Source of the DNA: Bacteroidaceae bacterium
GTDB taxonomy: Bacteria; Bacteroidota; Bacteroidia; Bacteroidales; Bacteroidaceae
Length of the DNA: 64,000 nt
Direction of reading: 5' to 3'
Assembly: GCA_017469525.1 (NCBI GenBank)
Contig: JAFUGG010000054.1
Location: 21,337-85,336 of the forward strand
This document shows positions 8,920-18,400 of this stretch, piece after piece (position 1 is the stretch's first letter; each line of letters starts with the position of its first letter). Under the pieces are notes generated by a model that was not told the origin of the DNA, did no database searches, and saw only the letters and a list, made by a program, of their open reading frames with translations. The position numbers and the translations under genes were made by a program.

Positions 8920-11379
8920 TCACTCAACCTTGATAACCTTCACGTCATATACACCAGGTGTGCCAGCGGCAGTCTGGAGATACAAGTTGGCCTTGTTTGC
9001 ATTGAAAACTTCCTCTGTGGGAACGGTAACTGCGTAGTAAGTTCCGTTTCCGCCAAGCATGTAGTATATGTTGCCTGAGGCGTACGTACCAGAGGTCTGG
9101 ATTTCGTAAGTAGGAGCAACATAAGCTGTACGTGTGTAAACGTATGCATATGTACCTGCTGCAGAGGGAGTGAACTTAACGTTGGCGATAGAAGGTGTTG
9201 TACCGTCAGTCAAAGGAACGGTTGTTCCAATTGTTGCAGTAACAGGAGTGAGAGTGATACCCATCGGCGAGCCTGTCAGCTGAGCCAGAACCTCTGCCTC
9301 AGAAGCAGCCTTGTCGAGTTTGTAAACCTGAGCATTTCCTGCAGCAGTGCCGATAGCAGAAGGAGTGAGAACAGCATGTGTAGCGTCGTCAGAAATAACA
9401 ACATAGATGTCTGTTCCGTTGGTGTACTCGTTAACGATAGCACCCTCAGCATAAGTGGTGATGCTGTTGGTAGCAACAGTTGTGATGGTCTCCTGCTTTT
9501 CATTAGCTACATCAACAACGATAGCGTCGAAAGTGATAGGCTTGAGGCCTTCGTCGTCGGTAGGATCGCCATTGCCATCAACTGTACCTGTAGTACCGTT
9601 GGTGAGGTCGGAAATCTTGAAGATGTAGGTGTAAGCGAAGTTGCTCTTCCACTGTACATACTGTACAGGAACGATAGCACGTGCGCCACGAACATGAATC
9701 TCAGCAGTAGTACCGTCATCTGGTGTCAAAGTGAAGTCAAGCTTGATAAGCATAGGATTCGTGTTGCCTTCGAAGGGGAATACAGGAGTGTATTCGCCAC
9801 CAGCCACAGCCCATGTGGGAGCGTTAGCAGAAGTACCCAGAGTTGTGCCAATGAAACCTGTGCCATCACCAACCTGCAGAGTGTAGTCATAACCAGCTGT
9901 TGGGTTGGTCAGCTTCGGACGGTTGATTACTTCTGTAGCAGTTGTAGCAGAGTAATAGGTAACGTTCAGAGTCTGGTCTGTACCAGTCTTGGCGCTCTTT
10001 ACGTTCTGGAGAGAAGCGTAGAAACCGTCGGTCTTGGCATCGTTCATTGCAGGGAAGGTGGTAACAGCAGCTGCAGCAGCGTCATCGATGTAGAACTTGT
10101 CAATCTTCACGCTGTAGCCGGGGATGGTCTCGTAGAAACCTACACGTACCTTTGAACCAACGTTGCGGAAGGCGAGGTCAACGGTCTTGCCGTAGTTAGC
10201 CTTAGCCACCTCTACGCGGTCAGAGAAGTACAGGTTGTTGAGAGTAGCACCGTCCTTAACAGTCACCTGATAACCCTTGTTGTACAGGCTTGAAGCATCA
10301 GTAGTAACCTTGGTTACAACAACCTTGTCGCTAGCACCAGCAGGATAGCTGATGTCTGTGCTAGAGAATGCATAGAAAGTGTAACCAGCTGCTGCACTGT
10401 AGTCCCAGTACTTGATAGCCTGAGAGGAAATACCAGAGGTATATGCAGTATTGCCTACATATTCCCAGTCGCTTGAGTTAGAAGCTGTGGTACCAGCTGT
10501 TCCTGCAGTATAACCAACCTGGAAGTTGTCGAATACTACAGCATCATTGCTCGCATCAGCAGCCTCAGCATCAGCATGCTTTGTACCATAAACTACGAAC
10601 TTGTTAGTCAACTTGGCTGCAGCATCACCTCCATAGAGGTCAGCACGGGTCAAAGCCCTTGTTCCGATATTGAAGGTAATTTCGTTATCTAAATTTCCCA
10701 CATTCACCTGACACTCAGCTTTCACCCCACTGCCGTCTGTAGCAGCACAGGTAATGGTGCAATTACCGGCTGCTACGGCCACCACCAAACCATTACTTAT
10801 TACTTCTGCAACAGCCTCGTTACTGCTTGTCCAGGTCACTGCTGGATTATCAGCATCGGCAGGCACAACGGTTGCAGTTAGGCGTTTCGATTCGTCAGGC
10901 TGAAGGGAGATGAACGTCTCGCTCAACGTGATGCCCGTCACAAACTGCACAGGCTTTGTACTATATATGCTCAGTTTTTCGCTGCCAGGCATGGCAACTA
11001 TCATCTGCTCTTCTGTCACCTTAAGCACCTTGAAATAGCTAATTGGTGCACCACTGGCATTACTGATAATGACAGTACCCTGATATGGGAAGAATTCATA
11101 TGTGGCACCTTCCATATAGTTCGTCGTGCCATTCTCATTAAAAATAATTACTTCGTTCTTCGACTTGTACCACGTGCCGACGATGCACTGGTTGACGGGC
11201 ATAAAGGGACCGAAATCCTGATCTGTACCGATGCCATCATAGAACACGATGCTATCCGTGCGCAGGCTGAACTGCGCTACCGTGCCATCACTCTTGTACA
11301 CGCGGAAACCCTGGGCTCTCACTGTCTGCAAACCTACCACCAATAGCAGCAAGGATGCAAGGATACTTCTTTTTTCCAT
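8920..11379 (-). CDS. Secreted protein with bacterial Ig-like (BIG_2) domain
   Basis: About 819 residues from the ATG at 11377-11379, chosen because MEKRSILASLLLLVVGLQTVRAQ is a clear signal peptide with a cleavage site after AQ; an in-frame extension to 11478 would place 33 residues of hydrophilic sequence before it and overlaps a likely RNA leader. After a short N-terminal beta domain, an Ig-like BIG_2 domain follows (VTGITLSETFISLQPDESKR to about residue 220). The remaining 600 residues are threonine-, alanine- and glycine-rich beta sequence that I do not recognise. No lipobox cysteine and no type IX tail are seen. Likely cell-surface or periplasmic; function unknown. It converges on tamB with a 12-bp gap. 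Confidence 0.75.
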   Translation of the reverse strand: MEKRSILASLLLLVVGLQTVRAQGFRVYKSDGTVAQFSLRTDSIVFYDGIGTDQDFGPFMPVNQCIVGTWYKSKNEVIIFNENGTTNYMEGATYEFFPYQGTVIISNASGAPISYFKVLKVTEEQMIVAMPGSEKLSIYSTKPVQFVTGITLSETFISLQPDESKRLTATVVPADADNPAVTWTSSNEAVAEVISNGLVVAVAAGNCTITCAATDGSGVKAECQVNVGNLDNEITFNIGTRALTRADLYGGDAAAKLTNKFVVYGTKHADAEAADASNDAVVFDNFQVGYTAGTAGTTASNSSDWEYVGNTAYTSGISSQAIKYWDYSAAAGYTFYAFSSTDISYPAGASDKVVVTKVTTDASSLYNKGYQVTVKDGATLNNLYFSDRVEVAKANYGKTVDLAFRNVGSKVRVGFYETIPGYSVKIDKFYIDDAAAAAVTTFPAMNDAKTDGFYASLQNVKSAKTGTDQTLNVTYYSATTATEVINRPKLTNPTAGYDYTLQVGDGTGFIGTTLGTSANAPTWAVAGGEYTPVFPFEGNTNPMLIKLDFTLTPDDGTTAEIHVRGARAIVPVQYVQWKSNFAYTYIFKISDLTNGTTGTVDGNGDPTDDEGLKPITFDAIVVDVANEKQETITTVATNSITTYAEGAIVNEYTNGTDIYVVISDDATHAVLTPSAIGTAAGNAQVYKLDKAASEAEVLAQLTGSPMGITLTPVTATIGTTVPLTDGTTPSIANVKFTPSAAGTYAYVYTRTAYVAPTYEIQTSGTYASGNIYYMLGGNGTYYAVTVPTEEVFNANKANLYLQTAAGTPGVYDVKVIKVE

Positions 11380-11430
11380 TGTTAATGTATTTGTTTGGAT
11401 AGTTATGTCTTCAGGTACATAAAAAGAAAA

Positions 11431-11516
11431 ACGTGGACCTCTCTCGTCTACGCTCTTCGAGGTATCGCCAAACACCATTGCTACATCAACGAGTAAAAGC
11501 CCACGTCAAACGACGT
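11431..11516 (-). promoter_or_regulatory. Possible structured RNA leader of the Ig-like protein gene
   Basis: In the 5' region of the minus-strand gene, ACGTGG (complement of 11501-11506) can pair with CCACGT (complement of 11431-11436), enclosing a CTCGTT/GACGAG stem. The same upstream arm can instead pair in the small hairpin ACGTCGTTTGACGT (11503-11516). The two folds exclude each other, as in an attenuator or riboswitch. This is a reading of base pairing only; no known class is assigned. Confidence 0.4.
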
Positions 11517-11734
11517 GAACATTAGTCTATTACTCTCGTAGCTCTTTTATAATTTGGCGATTATCGAAGAACAAGAATATAAGCTAACGCTTTCTGTCCA
11601 TTATGTCTAATCTTCTTTGTTTATGTCATACATGAATGGTTAAAAAATAATCAATTAATAAAGAAACGTTATGATTTTATGATGATTATATTTCCATGCG
11701 CTTCATAGCATATAGCAGATAGACATCTTTACCC
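11517..11734. other. Gene-free AT-rich intergenic stretch
   Basis: Together with the leader at 11380-11516 this makes about 355 bp without a gene between the Ig-like protein gene and the small gene at 11735. It is AT-rich; no further ORF, repeat or convincing promoter box was seen. Confidence 0.5.
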
Positions 11735-11923
11735 TCATAGTGCTCTGAGTGCTGCCATGGCTTCATCTGGAGTCAAGCTTGGCTCTGACACTACTTGCTT
11801 CATACTGCATTTGATGACACGAGCCAGTTTATATGCCTCTTCCAATCGCAACATCCTATTCCATCGCCACGTACTCATACTGACGGTGACTCTTCTTGAT
11901 GTCTTTTCTACGATTGGATCCAT
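11735..11923 (-). CDS. Small uncharacterised basic protein (62 aa)
   Basis: A 62-residue protein beginning MDPIVEKTSRRVTVSMSTWRW, with an amphipathic segment rich in Arg, Leu and Lys and an acidic C-terminus (TPDEAMAALRAL). Its size and the pattern of a short beta strand followed by helices resemble small DNA-binding or antitoxin-like proteins, but I recognise no family and see no toxin partner. A good promoter (TAACTTTGC on the minus strand, 11952-11960, with TTTGC close upstream) lies just before it, which supports that it is real. Confidence 0.5.
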   Translation of the reverse strand: MDPIVEKTSRRVTVSMSTWRWNRMLRLEEAYKLARVIKCSMKQVVSEPSLTPDEAMAALRAL

Positions 11924-11951
11924 AACCGTCCTTAATTTGCAATTTCTGCCT

Positions 11952-11960
11952 GCAAAGTTA
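11952..11960 (-). promoter_or_regulatory. -7 promoter box for the 62-aa protein
   Basis: Reads TAACTTTGC on the minus strand, about 28 bp before the ATG of the small gene. It is the main argument that this short ORF is expressed. Confidence 0.6.
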
Positions 11961-12014
11961 GCAAATTTCTCAATACGGACAAAGAAATCTGCAGATTATT
12001 TAGTTCAAGCTTCA

Positions 12015-13103
12015 CTAGCAATTTTCTGCAACGCGGCTGTAAGCTGGGGCTGACATGGGGCAGAAGTCCTTGTCGAGGTACTTGAAGTAGCCTGCAATGG
12101 CAATCATGGCGGCATTGTCTGTGGTGTAGCTGAAGCGAGGAATGAAAATCTTCCAGCCATAACGACGGGCATAGTCGTGGAAAGCATTGCGCAAGCCTGT
12201 ATTGGCAGAAACACCACCAGCAACGGCTACTTGCTTAATCTTCAAGTCTTTAGCAGCCAGCCGAAGCTTCTTCATCAGGATATCGACAATGGTCTTTTCG
12301 AGCGAAGCAGCAAGGTCTGCTTTGTGGTGCTCGATGAAGTCTGGGTCGTCTTTTATCCAGTTGCGAAGGTTGTAGAGAAAACTGGTCTTCAAGCCGCTGA
12401 AACTATAGTCGTAGCCAGGGATGTTGGGCTTGGAGAAGGTAAACGCATCAGGATTGCCTTGACGCGCCAACTTGTCGATAATCGGTCCGCCAGGATAGCC
12501 CAAGCCCATCACCTTCGAGCACTTGTCAATCGCCTCTCCAGCTGCATCGTCGATGGTCTGACCGATGATTTCCATATCCTTGTAACTCTTGACGAGAACA
12601 ATCTGGCTGTTGCCTCCACTCACCAAAAGGCAGAGGTAAGGGAACTCAGGCGAAATGTAATCATCGTTCTCAGCATGAATGAAGTGTGCCAAGACGTGGC
12701 CGTGAAGGTGGTTGACGTCAATCATGGGAATGCCGAGCGAGGCTGCCAGTCCTTTTGCGAACGACACCCCGACGAGCAGGGAACCAAGAAGTCCGGGGCC
12801 ACGCGTAAAAGCAATTGCGCTCAGCTGCTCGCGTTCGATGCCTGCCCTCTTCAAAGCAGCATCCACCACAGGCACGATGTTTTGCTGGTGGGCACGGCTC
12901 GCCAGTTCTGGCACGACACCACCATATGCCTCATGCACAGCCTGACTGGCCGTCACGTTCGAGAGCAGAATGCCGTCCCTCAAGACTGCTGCAGAAGTAT
13001 CGTCGCAACTACTCTCGATGCCGAGAATGAAAGCCCCTCTCCCAGCCTCCCCCAAAGGGGAGGAGTTCTTCGGAGAAGAATTATTTCCTGTATCGTCTTT
13101 CAT
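12015..13103 (-). CDS. tsaD: tRNA N6-adenosine threonylcarbamoyltransferase TsaD
   Basis: A 362-residue Kae1/TsaD/Qri7 ATPase-fold protein that transfers threonylcarbamoyl to A37 of tRNAs reading ANN codons. The family start ILGIESSCDDTSAAV begins only at about residue 27. Visible motifs: the metal-binding VNHLHGHVLAH region, SGGNSQIVLV, DDAAGEAIDK and the C-terminal AVAGGVSANTGLR. The 25 residues before the conserved start come from a GC-rich palindromic repeat (13033-13065) that lies between the only ATG and the domain. Its upstream neighbour on the same strand is map, 57 bp away with another copy of the repeat in between. Confidence 0.93.
   Translation of the reverse strand: MKDDTGNNSSPKNSSPLGEAGRGAFILGIESSCDDTSAAVLRDGILLSNVTASQAVHEAYGGVVPELASRAHQQNIVPVVDAALKRAGIEREQLSAIAFTRGPGLLGSLLVGVSFAKGLAASLGIPMIDVNHLHGHVLAHFIHAENDDYISPEFPYLCLLVSGGNSQIVLVKSYKDMEIIGQTIDDAAGEAIDKCSKVMGLGYPGGPIIDKLARQGNPDAFTFSKPNIPGYDYSFSGLKTSFLYNLRNWIKDDPDFIEHHKADLAASLEKTIVDILMKKLRLAAKDLKIKQVAVAGGVSANTGLRNAFHDYARRYGWKIFIPRFSYTTDNAAMIAIAGYFKYLDKDFCPMSAPAYSRVAENC
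13033..13065. repeat. GC-rich palindromic repeat forming the TsaD N-terminus
   Basis: The sequence CCTCCCCCAAAGGGGAGGAG is a near-perfect palindrome. On the minus strand it is translated as SSPLGEAGRGAF, immediately before the conserved TsaD fold. Confidence 0.7.
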
Positions 13104-13126
13104 ATTATATTTTCATTCGCTTTTAA

Positions 13127-13157
13127 GTTCTCCCCTTTGGGGGAGTTAGAGGGGGGC
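13127..13157. repeat. GC-rich palindromic repeat between map and tsaD
   Basis: CTCCCCTTTGGGGGAG followed by TTAGAGGGGGG. It sits in the 57-bp gap between the two minus-strand genes, where it could act as an RNA processing or pausing hairpin. Confidence 0.65.
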
Positions 13158-13159
13158 TT

Positions 13160-14032
13160 CTAGTGCGTCAGCACTTCCACTCCATTCTCAGTCATGAGGA
13201 ACGTATGCTCCCATTGGGCACTGTCCTCGCCGTCTTCGGTCAGGACAATCCATTCTGTCGGGTCCTCCTCATCACCGCAGACGTACCAGTCGCCGCCGTT
13301 AATCATAGGTTCGATGGTGAACGTCATGCCGGGCACCAGTAGCATGCCCGTGCCTTTCTTGCCATAGTGCTCCACATCAGGGTCTTCGTGGAACTGGAGC
13401 CCGACGCCATGTCCGCAGAGGTCGCGAACCACGGTATAGCCGTTCTTATGGGCATGCTTGGCGATGGCATTGCCAAGGTCGCCCACGAAGACGTAAGGTT
13501 CCTTGCAGACCTCTTCGCCTATCTTCAGGCACTCCCATGCCACATCGACCAACCTTTGCCGCTCGGGCGTCGTCTTTCCTATGATGAACATGCGGCTGGC
13601 ATCAGCATAATAGCCGTCGAGGATAGTCGTACAATCCACATTTATGATGTCGCCTTCCTCGAGGATATCGTCCTCACTGGGTATGCCGTGGCACACCACA
13701 TCGTTGATACTCGTGCAGCAACTGTTGGGAAAGCCTTCGTAATGCAACGGTGCAGGGATGCCTCCATGCTTTGTTGTATAGTCATAGACGATGCGGTCAA
13801 TCTCCGCAGTGGTCATGCCTTCGCGTATCTTTTCCTGGACGGCATCGAGTACGGCCGTGTTGAGCACACCTGCACGGCGGATGCCCTCTATCTGTTCCTT
13901 CGTCTTAATCAGGTCTGGAGTCGGCACGAGCTTCCCTTTGCTCTCCCACTCCATTATCTTGAGGTCCATCTCCGTGGGCTCAAGTCCAGCCGGCACGAAC
14001 CATCTTTGCTTCTTCTTTTTCTTGCTTGTCAT
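13160..14032 (-). CDS. map: Methionine aminopeptidase, type I
   Basis: A 290-residue MetAP that removes the initiator methionine from nascent proteins. The five metal ligands are recognisable: D133 in NVDCTT, D144 in YADASRMF, the histidine in LCGHGVGLQFHEDP, and the glutamates in TFTIEPM and WEHTF. A lysine-rich N-terminal extension (KKKKKQRWFVPAG, about 40 residues before the catalytic fold) makes it longer than the E. coli enzyme, like other Bacteroidetes forms. A promoter box lies at 14057-14065. It is followed by tsaD on the same strand. Confidence 0.95.
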   Translation of the reverse strand: MTSKKKKKQRWFVPAGLEPTEMDLKIMEWESKGKLVPTPDLIKTKEQIEGIRRAGVLNTAVLDAVQEKIREGMTTAEIDRIVYDYTTKHGGIPAPLHYEGFPNSCCTSINDVVCHGIPSEDDILEEGDIINVDCTTILDGYYADASRMFIIGKTTPERQRLVDVAWECLKIGEEVCKEPYVFVGDLGNAIAKHAHKNGYTVVRDLCGHGVGLQFHEDPDVEHYGKKGTGMLLVPGMTFTIEPMINGGDWYVCGDEEDPTEWIVLTEDGEDSAQWEHTFLMTENGVEVLTH

Positions 14033-14056
14033 CGAGCGCTTTGTTGCAAATCGACT

Positions 14057-14065
14057 GCAAAGGTA
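14057..14065 (-). promoter_or_regulatory. -7 promoter box for map
   Basis: Reads TACCTTTGC on the minus strand, about 25 bp before the map ATG. Confidence 0.6.
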
Positions 14066-14158
14066 CGAAGAAATAATGAAATAAAGAAAGAATGACGTTA
14101 TAAAAAAATCAACATCTTATTTCCTACGTCTTTCATTTTCTGCATTTCTCATCATGAT

Positions 14159-15460
14159 TTATTTCCGAGGCAGACCGCGGTGCATCTGCATAGTATTGCC
14201 TTTAAGCTGACGCATGGCATTCATCAGATATGCATTGGCTCCTGCCTCCTGCGGAGAGGGTGCCACTTCGTATTTCGACTTGTCATGCATGAAGAAAGTA
14301 CTGTCTCCAAAGGCAATACGCTCCTCCATCCTGGTGCGCTTCACGATGTCTGTCGAGGTCCATTGTATGGAATCGTACCCTACCTCGTCAATCGTTTGCA
14401 TCATGTTGTTGCCCACACGCATTGATTTCGTGAACGACATCTCTTTGTCGCCAAGGTTGAACAACAGATACCTCAGCATCATCTTGTCTCTGACAATTGT
14501 CCCCGACATGTTGGCTATCTCGGTAAAACCATGGTCATGGCGGTAATCGACATGCAGCTCACACCTGACACTATCGGTGGATACACGTCTGCGTGCATCG
14601 TCGTATGCCCTGAGACGCAGTCCCTGCATCTCGCCGTCGAAGCGTAAGAGCCGGCATTTCTTGTAATCGATGAAGAGCGTGCCTTCAAGAATAGCATAGG
14701 AAGCACTGGCAGGCTTCCCTGTGACATGTATCATGCACATCTCCGTGCCGTCTTCATCTTTGAATGCCGCACACGAGACGTCATAGAGTTTCCCTCTTCT
14801 GCTCAGCACGATGTCTGCCGGAACGAGGGCGAACTCCCACTCATTGTAGTAAGCGAGGACAGGAGCAAGGTGCAGGAAGACATGTATGTTAGTACGCGCC
14901 AAGCCCTTCAAATCGGGGGTACTAAGTACACCGGACTCCTTCAGTATGCCACGGTTGCCGCTATGGAAGGTGACGTCGCGCAGCTGCACGCACGACTTGG
15001 CACTCAGGAAGGCTTCGGCCAGCTCGTCTGTCCCTGGGTACTGAGTAGTCAGCCGGAAGAAGTAGTTTGCCTCTGCTTTCTTGTGCTTCCCTGCTTCTTT
15101 CTGAATCTTACGCACCAGACGGTACAGGATATCGTCGGTTCCCACAACCGTCAGCTCACGCAGAGTGGAAGCGATGGGCTTCATGAAGATGGTATCAGTA
15201 AGCTCGGAAAACTTGCGACTGACACGTTGGTAGCCTATGCTCGAGATGCGGAGCACGTCGGAGGGAAGGCACTGCAAGGAGAACTCACCATCGTAGTTGC
15301 ATATAGTGCCGCACGAGGATGAGACATAGACGTTGGCATAAGGAATAGGCTCCCCCGTCTCGCAATCTATGACGACGGCAGACAAGGTGTCCAGCTGCAT
15401 CTGCGCAAGAAGAAGAGCCGGCATGCAGAACATTATAATATATAATATGTAATTCTTCAT
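14159..15460 (-). CDS. Secreted protein with carboxypeptidase-regulatory-like domain
   Basis: 433 residues. A signal peptide (MKNYILYIIMFCMPALLLAQ) is followed by a carboxypeptidase D regulatory-like beta sandwich (about 27-95; VVIDCETGEPIPYANVYVS ... GEFSLQCLPSDVLRISSIGY), a domain common at the start of Bacteroidetes outer-membrane and surface proteins. The rest (100-433) is a beta-rich domain of unknown function. The start overlaps the stop of the upstream MG2-domain gene by 4 bp, so the two are translationally coupled and form the end of the sigma-factor operon 20145-14159. Confidence 0.75.
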   Translation of the reverse strand: MKNYILYIIMFCMPALLLAQMQLDTLSAVVIDCETGEPIPYANVYVSSSCGTICNYDGEFSLQCLPSDVLRISSIGYQRVSRKFSELTDTIFMKPIASTLRELTVVGTDDILYRLVRKIQKEAGKHKKAEANYFFRLTTQYPGTDELAEAFLSAKSCVQLRDVTFHSGNRGILKESGVLSTPDLKGLARTNIHVFLHLAPVLAYYNEWEFALVPADIVLSRRGKLYDVSCAAFKDEDGTEMCMIHVTGKPASASYAILEGTLFIDYKKCRLLRFDGEMQGLRLRAYDDARRRVSTDSVRCELHVDYRHDHGFTEIANMSGTIVRDKMMLRYLLFNLGDKEMSFTKSMRVGNNMMQTIDEVGYDSIQWTSTDIVKRTRMEERIAFGDSTFFMHDKSKYEVAPSPQEAGANAYLMNAMRQLKGNTMQMHRGLPRK

Positions 15461-18400
15461 GGTTCGCTACTTCTGTCTTCCGGATAGCTGATGCCTGTCA
15501 GTATCTTGCCCTTGGGCGTGATGCCTTCTGCACTGACGGTGATGCTTGTGGAAAGACTATTGTTCCAGAATGTGACGTCGGCATGACCATTATCGTCCAG
15601 TTCGAGGTTCGGATTCCAGTAGAGCGTGCGGCGGTAATCCTTGAGCGACGGAAGCGGACGCTGACTGTAGTTGGGGCAGTAGAACTCCTCGCTGACATCA
15701 TAGCCGTGCAAGATAATATGGCGGTCGCGATAAGTGGGACGCGTGCCGGAAAGCATTCCATATCCCACATCCACTGTAGGCTGATTGTCACCCAAGTAAC
15801 GACGACTACCCTCCATGCGTGGGGCATAGTCCGTGATGAGCTTCACCGAACTTAGCGAACGAAGGAAGTTGAGCGACTGCGTCATGTCGTCGAGCCCGGT
15901 ATGAGAGTATGCCCTCATATTGGAAGTACTCCAGTCTCCAGCAAAGCGAAAAGGAAATGAACTGAATGAGGGCACAATGTCGGCAGGGTCATTCCATTTG
16001 TAACGCAAAGACATCATATCATCACGAGTTACTGGATGATACTGAGAATTGTCGAGAACCGTGCCACCCAGGAATCTTGCACCATGATAAGGGTCTCTTG
16101 GATCACCGCTCCTTCTGTTCCAATTGTAGTTAGAACCACTCCATCCCACCTCACGATAGGGATAGGTGTACTCGTAGTATGTCATGTAGTCGCGATACAT
16201 GTTCATATCGCCTACAAGTAAGCGTTTCGTCCACTCTGCAAAGGACTGTCCACCGGGGAACCATCCCGGTGTGAAGCCTGCATCGATGCATTCATTGAAC
16301 ACCTCGTAGGCGTCGCGTACTATAGCCGGATGGTTGGGGTCATAAGCACGAAGGCCGCCATGCTTGGTACGCACCGTCACCTGTGCCAAAGTCCTGCCGT
16401 CGCGCAGGGAAGGAATGAGCATAGTACCCTCCCGTGCTGGTGCCACATGCGTATGGTAATAGCTGAAGGGCTTGCAAAAGCGGGGATAATAAGGCGTAAG
16501 GCGCACATAGAACTCGGGGTATTCTGTCTCCGAAGGCATAATCCATTGATGTTCCAGCGATGGAACGGCACGACCTTTGGCAAGTTTCTTCTTTCGCTTG
16601 CGCAACAGACGCTTTGCCTTCTTGCTTTGGGGTTTCGCCATCTTCCACTTCGTCGTGTCGGAGGCTGCCAAGTCCAAGATGCAATCATGGTAGAAGCCTG
16701 GCAGCTCCAGGACAAAGCGGCCGTTCTTCGTCGTGATGTCACCATAGACACTTTTCAAACCGATTGCTGATGGCTGTCGATACTCGGCATGGACGCGCAC
16801 CTCTCGCCTCAGGTTGCCCTCGTCGTAGTAGTTACGTCCGTCGAAAGAAGCCGACTCGTTGTCCTTCAGCAGATAACTGTAGGCATTGTGTTTGTCTCGT
16901 TCCTCGCCGGCATTACCCAGCAGGGGGATTACGCCCTGCAGCTTGCCTTTGTTGTTGCGGGAGAACCATTCCCCGCCCACAGGCCTCGAGAAGTCGTAGT
17001 GCTTTATTTCTTGTTCCATCATATTGCCCCAGCCTGCGTAGCCCTCATGCCCAATGGCCACATAGCGATAGACTGCACCGAAATAGACGGGGGTCTTCTC
17101 GAAGGGATGGTTGATGCGGAAGATGCCGGGCGTTGCCATCGTTATCCAGTTGTGCTTGCGCCAGCCCTGCACCATCAGCAAGAGGTCGAGGTGGCGGCGA
17201 TGCTCCTCGTCGTCCTTCTCGAAGTAATAGTCGGGCTGCTCCACGAAGCCACGTATCTGGCTGCAAAGGAGCATTTCGGTGAGGATGTTGCTGCTGTCGT
17301 AGAGGTACTCCGAGGTTGAGGCATCCCTCACGGCCAGCGAGATGGTGGAGCCAGCGGCCTGTGGGTTCTCGATGGAAAGGTTGATGGGGTCGAAGGGTTC
17401 ATATGTTTCCCTGATGCCTGAGAACTGTACGTCGGCATCCCGGATGTCCTGCTCATGGCGGATGAAACAAAGTCTGTCGCTATAGACGCGCCCTTGGGCA
17501 TTATAGACCGTCACCTGTGCCACGCCCGTCGGCAGCGAGTCGGTGGGGATGCTTATCTGTGTGTCTTCGGCACGAAACTTATGGAAGTAATGCAAAGCCC
17601 CGCCGACCATGACGGTGACGCCCAATGTCTCGCCAGCCGCTTCGCCACGGGGCTGAAGGGTGAGCGTAAGGCTACCTGCCTTCACGTCGGCGCGGACGGC
17701 GCATCCATCGCTCTCGGCCTTGGGCATTCGCTGCCTTATGACGGCGCCCGAATCGCTTGTGAAGACGGTGGAATAGGTGATGTCCGGCTCGTGATTGAAC
17801 TCAAGTGTACCGCGTCCACGGTTCTCCGTCCGGCATTCTTGAAGCAGCTGCCCGCCCTTTCCATAAAGGCGCATGGTACCCGAGATGTGTTCTCCGTCGG
17901 CCTCATTGGCTTCGAATGCCACGCGTGCCTTTGTGCCCTCCACGATGACGCCGCCTTCGGGATAGAGGTTCACGACGGGCGGAGCCTTCTTCACCGCTGT
18001 TCGGAAGTAGCGCATGTGGGGTCGTTCGGTCATGTCATGATTGTAGACCCCTGGCACCTCGGGCTTGTCGTAGAGGGGGAAGATGCGGCAGTAGAGCTTC
18101 TCATAGTCGCGGTAGAACTCCTTCGCCATCTTTTTGTTGAAGAACCATTGCTCTGCGGGCCAGGTGTGAGGATGCTGATATTCGCCCCAGTTCAGCTGCC
18201 AGCGGGTGTAGGCACGAAGTTCGTAGAAGCCTCCGTAGAGCGAATCCGAGAGCACAAACGACCCTGTGCCCTGTCCGTCCTTCAGCTTCACGAGATGCCG
18301 CTCGAGCATATATCCTTCCTGATTCCACAGCTCGGCATAGAGGAGCTGGCTGAGGTTGGTGAGCCGCCCCGTGTCGCTCCGGCGTACATACGCCTTGAAG

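Noticed and set aside
11380..11478. 33-residue extension of the Ig-like protein
   Set aside because: It precedes a clear signal peptide and overlaps the predicted RNA leader.
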